A stretch of 64,000 nt of DNA. Origin: Mesostigma viride (Eukaryota > Streptophyta > Mesostigmatophyceae > Mesostigmatales > Mesostigmataceae). The notes under the pieces are model-generated. The model saw only the letters and a program-made list of their open reading frames with translations. It made no database searches and was not told where the DNA came from. The stretch lies in assembly GCA_009746045.1 (NCBI GenBank), contig RPFO01000080.1, forward strand, positions 5,593,205 to 5,657,204, written 5' to 3'. Below are positions 11,222-20,048 of the stretch, piece by piece. Made by a program: the position numbers and the translations under genes. The stretch's first letter is position 1, and the number at the start of each line of letters is the position of its first letter.

Positions 11222-11953
11222 CTACATAGGAGTTCTCCTCCTCAGGGGTAAGGATAATATTATTAATACGGGAACGGGTAGGAAGAGAAGGGTGGTGAAG
11301 AAATCTGCTACACGCAAGAGATGCTGGCGCACATGCTTGAGGGGCAGATCAGTAAAACGGTAGGCAGAGAACTGGCGCTTGACTTCACGTAATAAAGGTC
11401 TACTGAGGCCTTGGAGGAAGCGAGCACGTACTTCTGCACCCGACAAATCCCTAATTCGTACCATCTGAGCATCAAACTCTTTCATATACTCCTTAAATGA
11501 TTTAGTACCCTGCTGCAAGGTACCAAAGGCTAATCTATCCTGCCAATCTGAATCAGGAGGGACTAAATGGTTCTCTAAACGCTTAAACAATTCTGCTACA
11601 GAGTTAGGGTAGGCATGAGAGGCCAAAGACTCACACTGAATGAGGTTAGCAAGCTCAGGAGTAATGCAGGTTGTAAGATAGTGAGGAACTAATACAGCAT
11701 CAGAGAGACGCCATCTATTATGATTCTGCCACGACTCTGTGTTCTGGGTAAGCAACATAATAAAGGTGAAAAACTGTTGAGGGGTAGACTTGACATCCAG
11801 CTTGGGAAGGTTAGCAAAGAGGGGAAGAGCAGGGGGCTTAGGGGGATTAGAAGAGTCAGTTTTTCCCATAGGGCCACTATCTTCCACTGCTACATAAGCG
11901 GGATAGAAGGAAGGAAGAGGAAAAGTCTTGGGTAGGGGTCTAGAAGGGGCCAC
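11222..11953 (-). pseudogene. Ty3/gypsy Gag capsid core
   Basis: The frame holds a retrotransposon Gag domain: LDVKSTPQQFFTFIML, W-rich helix NHNRWRLSDAVLVPHYL, FKRLENHLVPP, FKEYMKEFDAQMVRIRDLSGAEVRARFLQGL. These are the usual helices that form the virus-like particle. The C-terminus runs out of frame before the zinc knuckle. The N-terminus is joined by a frameshift to the frame at 11890-12586. Confidence 0.82.
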
Positions 11954-12586
11954 CGTTTCAGGCTGGTGCCCATAGAGAAGGGGACAGTATATTGCTCACG
12001 AAGAGAGGAGTAGGCAAAATGATCATAATTTCTATCATCTAGGGGCATGGTGCTGAAATCACTATTAACTTCTAAATCAGCCACACGGGTAGGGACCTGG
12101 GCTGCCTCATAGGCCGTCTCAGGGTAGGACCAGGAAGCAGGTGGGTAAAAGGGAACTGCACTAGGGCGCCCAGAAGGGCCGACAGGGGCAGAGGCACGAC
12201 CCGTGTTAAAAGCAGGCATGGAAGGCACAGGGTGGGAAGGAGGCCTAGCAACATTGTTAGTTAGTGAGGACCTGCTGGGGGTTGAGCCAAGGTTGCAGGA
12301 GGGGCAGGGGCCTGGTTCAGGGTAAGGGAAGGGTCATCACTAAATCTGACTGATGCATACGTTGTTCATAGGTAGGAGGGGTAAGTGAGGGACGACGGCG
12401 ACCACCAGTAGCAGGAGAAGGAGGTGAGGTACGAAGATTACCTTGAGGGGTGAGATGGTGCACCGTTTCAAGTGAGTCCCGTCGGTTACCACGATTGTTG
12501 TTATGGTTGTTAGTATTGTTATTATTATTACTCATAGTAGGAGTGTTGGTAGGTATAGGCGACATGTTACCACCCACTGGATACAT
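11890..12586 (-). pseudogene. Gag N-terminal low-complexity region
   Basis: Begins at ATG 12586 with an asparagine-rich stretch (from about residue 18), then proline- and serine-rich sequence. Two frames (12317-12586 and 11890-12228) continue one another after single-base shifts and lead into the capsid core. No domain is recognisable. Confidence 0.55.
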
Positions 12587-12680
12587 TTTTAATTAAGTAA
12601 AGGAATAGGAATCTAGATGAAAGCAACAAAGGAAAAAGGTAAAAAAACCTTGAAGGTCCTAAGCAAGAACAAAATTAAAA

Positions 12681-13076
12681 TCAATCCTTTTTAACAACAG
12701 TAATAGATAGGGAGCCAAACTCCAAAGTGAGAGGAGTATCTGAGGTAGATGAAGATGCAGCCCGTTTAGGGGGAGAAGAAGGAGGGGTAGCAAAGACTAG
12801 AGCTTCTACGGGAGGACGACCATGAGGAATAGGGCGTACGTGCAGGCCTAAATCTGATAATTGGCTATGATCTATAAGGAACTGCTGAGCTTCTTCGACG
12901 GTCATAAATTTCTTATACCTAATTACGTTGTATACCCGGTTCTGGACAATCTTCCTAGCGTCGGACCAAGAAAGGAAAATGGAGGACCATTGAGGCGTAA
13001 TCACTACGTAATATTTAGCTAGACTATTATCACTAGAAGAATGGGAAGGAGCAGTAAAAGATCGCCGCTGGCTCAT
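12681..13076 (-). CDS. Chromovirus 5' ORF with RNase H1 N-terminal (viroplasmin-like) domain
   Basis: 131 residues from ATG 13076. Residues ~18-70 match the RNase H1 N-terminal hybrid-binding domain also found in caulimovirus viroplasmin: KYYVVITP, IFLSWSDARKIV, RYKKFMTVEEAQQFL. This fold binds RNA/DNA hybrids or dsRNA. The C-terminal 50 residues are serine/proline-rich. It lies 5' of Gag in the same strand and between the LTRs, so it belongs to the element. A preceding frame ends in an ATGA overlap with this start. A separate ORF with this domain in front of Gag is unusual for chromoviruses. Confidence 0.78.
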   Translation of the reverse strand: MSQRRSFTAPSHSSSDNSLAKYYVVITPQWSSIFLSWSDARKIVQNRVYNVIRYKKFMTVEEAQQFLIDHSQLSDLGLHVRPIPHGRPPVEALVFATPPSSPPKRAASSSTSDTPLTLEFGSLSITVVKKD

Positions 13077-13601
13077 GGTAACGCACCTTGTTCTTGAGTA
13101 GTCACGATAGGAGTGGACGGGGTAGGAGTCGACTTAGCTGGGTTATCTGGATCACCGAAATGACGGGGGCGGCAATATTCCAGCGCTCGTAGTCCTAAAG
13201 TCAGCGACTCAGTGAGTTTCTGCGAGTGCGGCCGTCTAATGAGCAGCAACACGAAGGAAAAGGTGGAACCTACCACGATGCAGAAAAGTGTAATCTACGA
13301 GACGCTAGTCGTCTCTCTAACGCAGAACCAAAACCACCTATCTACGACAGTAGGCCACATATCTCAAGAAAACAAAACGAGGAAAAGGAAAAGGAACTAG
13401 CTACGTGAGGAGTTCATCCGCTTTGAGCAGGTCTAACTTCTAGGCAGGGCGTGTCCCGAATCGGGCAGCACTACCCCCCCAGCTCGCAGGCGACCCGCCC
13501 ATTACCTGTCAAGTAGGTGTCGTCTTCATTTTCCCGGACGCGGAAGGGTTGATTCAATGACGTATGTTGCAGGGGATCGTCGTCTGGTTCTCTACCTAAA
13601 A
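13077..13601 (-). other. 5' leader of the chromovirus
   Basis: Region between the primer-binding site and the first ORF. A short open frame (13073-13276) ends in ATGA with the next ORF but lacks an ATG. No other gene is seen. Confidence 0.5.
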
Positions 13602-13615
13602 TTCCTCCGAGTCCA
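13602..13615 (-). promoter_or_regulatory. Primer-binding site of the chromovirus
   Basis: On the minus strand, one base after the 5' LTR end, the sequence starts TGGACTCGGAGGA, as expected for a site complementary to a tRNA 3' end. The tRNA was not identified. Confidence 0.6.
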
Positions 13616-13616
13616 T

Positions 13617-13845
13617 TGTTACGCCGCGGGTATCTACCACTACCTCTACCTCTAGCTGGCCTGATGCTACCTAAACTAGTCAAGCCTCCTCTAGTCAAAC
13701 CTCTAGCGAAAGACGAACGAGACGATCCAGATCTCAATGCATTAACGTAAGTGTTGCTATAATACGCCATAAGCCATTTACACAACCCGTTTATTCCAGG
13801 AATAGAGGAAGGAAACACAACTACACTGCCGTGACCCAAGCCTAT
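13617..13845 (-). repeat. 5' LTR of the chromovirus, first half
   Basis: Matches the corresponding part of the 3' LTR at 3419-3962 and stops at GCCTAT, where the PAT-like element begins. It continues at 19143. Confidence 0.95.
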
Positions 13846-14040
13846 CCATTTCTGGCCTTGCCTTGCTTTGCATGCATCACCACAAAACATCAAATTTATT
13901 ACAATATGTGTGCTAGCTCTATACGGTGGAATAACACAGACATGTCTACCAGATGGCAACACGGCCATCTGTATGCTAGGGTGAGCACACTATGTGAATG
14001 TGCAGGGCCAGCCCACAGCAGCTGTGCCCCTGCTCTACCC
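13846..14040 (-). repeat. PAT-like element repeat B2
   Basis: 195 bp, near-identical to B1 at 14274-14468 (CCATTTCTGG ... CTCTACCC). It is the outer end of the element on its 3' side. Confidence 0.92.
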
Positions 14041-14064
14041 CTTTTGCCAGGGTGGGTGGGTGGG

Positions 14065-14243
14065 AGGCAAAAGAAACAACCTGCTTCCCTAGAATGGAAG
14101 CCCACCCTTTATAGCAACCACCTCTCCAGCCAACCCCTACCTGGGTGGCTGGGGTACGGGTGCCAGCACAAAAAATATTTTTTCTAAAATTATTTTTTCC
14201 TTTGGTGCTATACGGCGTTGCATTCTCCGCTCAGCAGGTTAGT
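14065..14243 (-). repeat. PAT-like element repeat A2
   Basis: 179 bp, near-identical to A1 at 18961-19139 (AGGCAAAAG ... GCAGGTTAGT). Lies between B1 and B2. Confidence 0.92.
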
Positions 14244-14273
14244 CATAGATAAAATGAGCATAGCTCACCAAAT

Positions 14274-14468
14274 CCATTTCTGGCCTTGCCTTGCTTTGCA
14301 TGCATCACCACAAAACATCAAATTTATTACAATATGTGTGCTAGCTCTATACGGTGGAATAACACAGACATGTCTACCAGATGGCAACACGGCCATCTGT
14401 ATGCTAGGGTGAGCACACTATGTGAATGTGCAGGGCCAGCCCACAGCAGCTGTGCCCCTGCTCTACCC
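14274..14468 (-). repeat. PAT-like element repeat B1
   Basis: 195 bp, near-identical to B2. It lies directly downstream of the recombinase gene. Confidence 0.92.
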
Positions 14469-14663
14469 ACATCTCCTTACATGGCTAACAGCCGAAAATA
14501 CGTAGGACATGCAAAAAAGAAAACTTAAACTACCTAGCTATGGGGGTACTTTGTCCCAACCCAGGTTCACCCTCGGGTTAGTTAAACCATTTCCCCCCTG
14601 ACCTCCCACACAAGGGTGAGGTCAGTTGATAGCTAAAAGACGAGAGATAAAAACAGGAGGACG

Positions 14664-15017
14664 TCAAAACACGACGCCACCGAAGTGGCGCCGGAAAGCC
14701 GCTGGGTCAAAACCCAGGGCCTGAGCCCAGAGGGCGGGTGGGATGTCGCGCCCCAGGAGGCTGCGGTGGAGGCCAATGTAGCGCGTGACCGAGAGGGCCG
14801 AAGCCCACCGGCCGCGCAGCTGGATGGCCTCCGGCGACTCGCCAGCGATGGCGTCGTGCGTCGCCCCCCCATGCCGGAGGCTGTGAAAAGAAAACATCCC
14901 TGGGATGCCCATGCGGGCCTGCACAGCCTCCCACTGCTGCCTAGCCTGGCTGTACGTTAAGCCCGAAAGAGGAGTGCATCCGGGGGCTGGCCAGCCGTCA
15001 GACGTCGCAGGAGCCAC
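14664..15017 (-). pseudogene. Tyrosine recombinase C-terminal catalytic part
   Basis: Contains HSLRHG, GRWAS and TRYIG: the H-x-x-R box, the W/H position and the nucleophilic tyrosine of tyrosine recombinases. It continues the preceding 878-residue frame after a one-base shift near 14965 (DALLF then GLTYS). The first catalytic arginine is in the upstream frame (QQYLRISEALGL). All catalytic positions are therefore present apart from the frame break. Confidence 0.88.
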
Positions 15018-17593
15018 AAAGAAAGTGGATCCCGGACGAGGACGTGCTGGGCCGCCCCCTGCGCAGTTTTGGGGTTGCGCAGCACAAGGGCACCGACCAT
15101 GGGCCCTGGCTCGAGAAGGGGGTGGCCGGGATGAGCCACATCCCGAACCCGCAGCCCTAGCGCCTCGCTAATGCGTAAATACTGCTGGAAAGCAATAATA
15201 ATCAACGCACTCAAATGCACCTGTCGACGTGAAACTAGCAACAGGGCAGTGAAATAGCAAAGGCGCCAGGGCATAGGCGGAGGGCTGACAGCCGGAACAA
15301 GCCGCTGCCAACCTGCTAGCAGGCGGTCCGCCAGTACCCAATTCCGAACAATGTCGGGGTAGTACAGGTGCAGACAGGCCTTGGCATGCTGGCATAAGGT
15401 ACGCCCCCGCCCGCCCCTGGCATGGTAGACAGCAGAAATCCACTCACAGAAAATGGCTTCCGCGTCAGCTGGGTCGACAGGGCCAGGTGGCGCCCACGCC
15501 ACGTAGACAGCCGCCGCACGCCGGTACGCTGGCAAGGTAGACACAGGGTTGACTGTGCCCTCCAAAAGTGCCAAGTCCCGAGGGCGTCGCGCCCCCTCAG
15601 GCCCAGGGTTGGGATGCACGTCACCACACCGGGTCAAGTCAGGAATCCAAGCGCCACGCCGACTGGCCTTGTCAGCTGGGTTGTGGTCGGTAGCCACCCA
15701 GACCCAGTGGCTCTGCGTGTCGCCAGCCAGTGACAGAGCGCAGTAGCGCCGAACCAGCTGGTTGAGGCGGTAGGAAGACGACCGCCCTCTGACAAACGCC
15801 CCCACCACAGCACTGGAGTCTACGAGCCGGACGACTCGCTTACCTCGACACGCCTTGGTCCGGCACGACCACTCGACCCCCTGTGTCGCAGCAATCGCCT
15901 CCTTGACGTTGATGTGGTTAGGCTGCCCCCGCCACCGGTAGGACAGTGCCGTACGCCAGTGGCCACTATCCAGCAGGCTGTAGTCCCCCTCCTCCATGCG
16001 CTCCAGGTCCCAGTCCTCCCCAGACGTTAAAGCTGTCGTCCGCCACCCCCGCGCTTCGCGCCGGGTCGCCAGCCGGGCACAATCGGCCCCAGGCAGGTCC
16101 CTGTAGACCACCCCACCGCCGGAGCCGCTCGCATCACTTGCGACGACCCGGTCAGAAAGGGGCCGGGCCCTGGCCGCCCTCAAAAAGGGGGCCAGGTCGA
16201 TCGCCGCCTGAAGCTCCTGGCGGGCCCCCGCAGGGAGGCGCCAGCGGCGCCCAGGCAGGGAGGCATTCATGGCTGCTAGCAGCCGGTACGTCTCAGACCA
16301 CACCGAAAGCATGGGGCGGCACAGCAGATGCATCCACACCCACTTCCCAAGCACAGAACTAAGTTCGCGGTAGTATGTAAACCCGCGATCTAAGATTCTA
16401 TGAGTAGCAGCGATAACTGCCACCACACGCTCAGGAACAGGCACCACGTCACCATCTCTTTGGTGAATGACACCCACCGCCTGCACACCAGTCTGCTCTG
16501 CTGTCGCCCGTACCACCTTGTCAGACTTCTGCACCAGCCCAACAGCGGCGTAGGCAGCCTGAACACGATCTAGCTGCTGATTCACCCCATCCACCGACGC
16601 ACAGTGGGTGAAATGGAGGTCATCGATCGTCACAGCATGCATACCTTCCAGATCCTGCCGAGATTCGAAGCACGGCGAGGGCGCCAAGGGCGCAGCAGGG
16701 TCCTCCTCCAGCCTCAGCCGGACGGTCTCCCCCGCCTCGTTGGCCTCCGCCACCAGGATCAGCGCGGACATGTTGATGCTCAGCCCACGACTAGCCTCCA
16801 ACGGCGGCTTGGGGCCACAGCGGTACAACACAGACTGATGCACACACTGGGCCACGGCGACGGCCAGCTTGTTGCCCATTGGCCAGCACAACATCCACGG
16901 CCACACCTTCCGACGAGCCCCACTCAGGCCCACCAGATCCGACCACACCGGCATCCACGCACAGTACCGCCGCATCCAAACTGGCAGGCGGAGTCTGTTG
17001 TAGTACGAATCCAAATCTGATACGCCCCCAAAAACATCCTCCCCAGCGCGCGTGGGCAAATCGCAAATCACGCCAAGGTGTGGTAAAAAAGCGGGCATAG
17101 GATCTGGTAGTGGCATGTTGCCACGCCGGTTGTCCACAATCAGCCGTATACGGCCGTCGGGCTTTCCGACCCCAAAAGTACCGTTCACCATAGGCGGCTC
17201 CTCCTCAAAAAATCCACCCAAAATCCCCCTCTCCACACACACCGTGCAAACCCGCGCGAACTCCTCCATGCTACACCCCCGCGAGATCCGCATCGACTTC
17301 TGCAAGATCCGCTCTGCTGGGCTCAGCGTCCGTACCATCCTACTCTCATCATTCAAAATTGCTCCCCAAGAGGGGGGTAGTAAGTTCAGCACATCCACTT
17401 GGCCACCTTCCCCCGGACCAGGCAAGGCCAAGCGTGCGGCCACTAACGGTTCGTAAGGGGCTCCTTCAGCATATTCACCCCCATCCACTACAGATCCTGC
17501 CATTGCCGCTACGGAACCACCGTTCCGGCGGACAAAGGACCTGCAAGCATCATCGATCCCATCTAGGGCCGCCTGCTGCAGAGGCCCGGGCAC
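14957..17593 (-). pseudogene. DIRS-order reverse transcriptase, RNase H and recombinase N-terminus
   Basis: A long frame of about 878 codons; the apparent start at 17593 is GTG and the frame is open upstream to a C-run at about 17626, so the true start is unclear. RT: FGVGKPDGRIRLIVDNR, VSDLDSYYNRLRLP, and HAVTIDDLHFTH in the place of YxDD. RNase H: VASDASGSGGGVV, HINVKEAIAA, RLVDSSAVVGAF, ATDHNPADKASR. Then a 2A-like motif at 15599-15628, then the recombinase N-terminal half with YLRISEALGLRVRDV. The stop at 14957 is a frameshift product; the recombinase continues at 14664-15017. Confidence 0.9.
15599..15628 (-). other. 2A-like ribosome-skipping motif between RNase H and recombinase
   Basis: The ten codons read CGDVHPNPGP, close to the 2A consensus DxExNPGP but with His at the usual Glu position. 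It falls exactly between the RNase H end (DHNPADKASR) and the recombinase, where separation of the two enzymes would make sense. Activity is inferred only. Confidence 0.6.
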
Positions 17594-17789
17594 ACGGGCT
17601 GAATCTACAGCAGGCGGGTCTCGCCCCCCCCCCCCATCCAGTTTAACGCCCTAACCGTCTGACAGGCTAGTGTGCGAGCATTAAAAGCCCGACTCATCCT
17701 ATCGCGCCTACGGCCTGAGCGTACCTGCTGCCACCAGTCACGAGGTGGCAGGGGTGCTGGAAGAGGTAGTGGAAGAAGGCACCGCTCCC

Positions 17790-18892
17790 TCACTTGTTGT
17801 TGTTGGACGGGCCGCCCTGCCCCTTCTTGCCGGGACCCTGCTCCAGCTTGTGCTGCAGCTTCCCCATGCTCATCGCCGCCCGCACCGCCGGAGACGCCAG
17901 CATTGCTCCACCCTCCTGGAATGGCAGCATTGCCGACGGAGTCCCCTTCCAACCCGTCGACCCCACATCCACCAGCTGGCATGCCGTGATCAGCTTTGCC
18001 AGGTACTCGGCTGCTGCCAGCTCCAGAATTACTTCGGAGCGTGGCGTGGCCCAGTAGCCAAATTCTGTCACCATCGTGTCCAGAATTCCTGCCATCTGCA
18101 GGAGCAGCATCCTCCTCTCCCCGCTGGCTGAGCTGCCGTGCATCGTCAGCATTAACGATGCACGGATTGACTTCCCCCCCACGCTCTCTGCGTAGTCCAG
18201 CATCCCCGGCAGCACCGCCTCCAGCATGTTGCTCACCAGGACCGGCACTGCATGCCCGCTCAGCGCCACCCCCTTCGTGCGCGCCAGCCTGCCAGCAGTC
18301 GCCGCTGCGGCTGGGCTTGCAGTTGCTGGAGTCTTTGCCTGGTCCAGCAGCTTCGACATGGCCGATATCAGGTCGCCAATATCTCCGCCAGTGCGGGCGT
18401 TGCCCGGGCGGGATGGAAGCCCTCCCGCTGGCGTTGCATAGCCCGTCTCGGTGCCCAGCAGCCGACCTATGTTCCGGTCTAGGTCCGCCACATCCTGGTC
18501 GATCGCCCCAGGGCGCCATCCTCCTCGCCAGCGCCCGGTCCACCATGCCCCGCCCCTCCGCTTCCACCTGCCGAAGGGGGAACACCCCCAGCTCCCACCC
18601 CACCTGCTGACACTGGTGGATCCGGCTCTGCAATAGCCTCCCCCAGTTGCGCTGCTAGCACATCGGCCAGGGCCTCCTCCCCATCCCAGTCGCTGACAAA
18701 CCCCCTTTTCTCCAACACGTCCATGACGTTCTTGGCACGCCCCGGATTGAGCTTCTGGATCCGCTCTAGCCAATGCCCCTCCCCTAGGATCTTCTGGACC
18801 GCAGTTGCGGCCTCCTTTGGGGTGCATCCCTCCCTGGCTTCTTGCTTGAGCTTTGCTATGAAATTCCGCTCTGGGGCTGTCACTGAGGTCAT
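17790..18892 (-). pseudogene. PAT-like element ORF1 (Gag-like)
   Basis: Starts at ATG 18892 (MTSVTAPERN). The first ~130 residues are a charged helical region (WLERIQKLNPGRAKNVMDVL) and a glycine-rich linker. A one-base shift at a GGGG run near 18508 moves to the frame AIDQDVADLDRNIGRLL..., which continues with helical segments (DLISAMSKLLDQ, RRMLLLQMAGILDTMV) and ends at 17790 after PSNNNK. No zinc knuckle is seen. Position in the element suggests Gag. Confidence 0.6.
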
Positions 18893-18960
18893 GGTGGGTT
18901 ATAATGCTTGATGTGTTATATTGCGTTTTGTTTTTTGTGATGTGGTCACTTGAGGTTCTC

Positions 18961-19139
18961 AGGCAAAAGAAACAACCTGCTTCCCTAGAATGGAAGCCCA
19001 CCCTTTATAGCAACCACCTCTCCAGCCAACCCCTACCTGGGTGGCTGGGGTACGGGTGCCAGCACAAAAAATATTTTTTCTAAAATTATTTTTTCCTTTG
19101 GTGCTATACGGCGTTGCATTCTCCGCTCAGCAGGTTAGT
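18961..19139 (-). repeat. PAT-like element repeat A1
   Basis: 179 bp, near-identical to A2 at 14065-14243. It forms the 5' end of the element. Confidence 0.92.
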
Positions 19140-19142
19140 TAT

Positions 19143-19457
19143 ATGTGTCAATTCATTTAACACACGCCGAGTGCACACACGAGGGGTAGAACGTGCATAA
19201 ATGGTCACCAACGGTCCAACACGCTCGGGCCGACATGGCCCTCGCCTACAGATGCACGCTGGTCCACTACATCCTACCAAAGGATCAGGACCACTAGTAA
19301 AGTACGCGGCGTGGCGCCCCAAAGGCACCCAATGTACCACGGTACTGTTACGAGGACAATATTGTCCCGGTAGGAGCTACACGTAAACCTAGGGACAACC
19401 GAGGCAAAAGACCTAATTTACGTCCGTAACTACAACGAATTGTTACGCGACGTAACA
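19143..19457 (-). repeat. 5' LTR of the chromovirus, second half
   Basis: Continues the LTR from 13845 and ends CGTAACA. The target duplication CCTGA follows at 19458-19462. One substitution relative to the 3' LTR was noticed (GGATCAGG against GGATAAGG). Confidence 0.95.
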
Positions 19458-19462
19458 CCTGA

Positions 19463-19760
19463 TCACTGAACTTGTATTGTGCTCGCACTCCCTTTTTTTC
19501 TGTAGGCTAATAAATGTACAACGCCTGTCGAGTAAGGAACCAATAAATGTTCGGTTTGAAACTGACCACGGGTTGTTATTCGGCGATACTCTGCGTGTAG
19601 GTCCCCAAGGTTTATTATGTACTGGTCGAAACGGCACGTGTTTTTGCCGACTACACGTTGGCCCTTAAACAAACGCTTGGAGTAAGGAACCAATAGATGT
19701 TCGGTTTGAAACTGACCACGGGGTGTTACTGGTCAATACACTTGGTGTTGCTCAGCTCCA
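19463..19760. repeat. Old LTR-like repeat, right side
   Basis: Two diverged copies (about 19536-19590 and 19681-19750) of the sequence also found at 3345-3410. This is the other half of the repeat into which the chromovirus inserted. 19761-20048 shows nothing recognisable. Confidence 0.6.
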
Positions 19761-20048
19761 ACGGTAAGCTGAAATTGGGTTGATGTTATCCACTATCCAG
19801 GTCAAATCACTATCTCTGGCCCTTATCCAACTATATCAAATGCGATTAGGTCTGCTGCCGTCTGCAGCCCGGTCCTAATGATAATTATAATGATAGTGTT
19901 TTGTCACCTAGATTGTATTCCCCGTCACTTGTTCTGTACATGGGACACAAGCGCTTCTGCTATACCTAGGAGGGAGCTGTTGTGTAATTAAAACAACATC
20001 GGTGTTATCTGTTCTCGGCTTGTACGCGTGAGCGGCATAGTGTAGGAG

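Larger units (their letters stand above)
13846..19140 (-). mobile_element. PAT/Kangaroo-like tyrosine-recombinase retrotransposon (DIRS order)
   Basis: Inserted in the chromovirus LTR. On the minus strand it has the order A1 (19139-18961), ORFs, B1 (14468-14274), A2 (14243-14065), B2 (14040-13846). The A copies are 179 bp and the B copies 195 bp. This is the split-direct-repeat layout of PAT, Ngaro, TOC and Kangaroo elements. It encodes a Gag-like protein, RT-RNase H and a tyrosine recombinase, and no DDE integrase. The LTR resumes cleanly; only AT/TAT is shared at the edges, as expected for recombinase insertion without a long target duplication. Confidence 0.9.
3419..19457 (-). mobile_element. 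Ty3/gypsy chromovirus with a nested PAT-like element
   Basis: A minus-strand LTR retrotransposon. Its LTRs begin TGTTACG and end CGTAACA. The 3' LTR is 3419-3962; the 5' LTR is 13617-13845 plus 19143-19457, split by a later insertion. The target duplication CCTGA is perfect (3414-3418 and 19458-19462). Order from the 5' side: ORF with an RNase H1 hybrid-binding domain, Gag with CCHC knuckle, protease, reverse transcriptase, RNase H, integrase, chromodomain, then an extra ORF before the 3' LTR. I noticed only about one substitution between the two LTRs over the parts compared, so insertion is recent, yet several single-base frameshifts break the ORFs. Chromodomain presence places it among chromoviruses. 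Confidence 0.93.
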
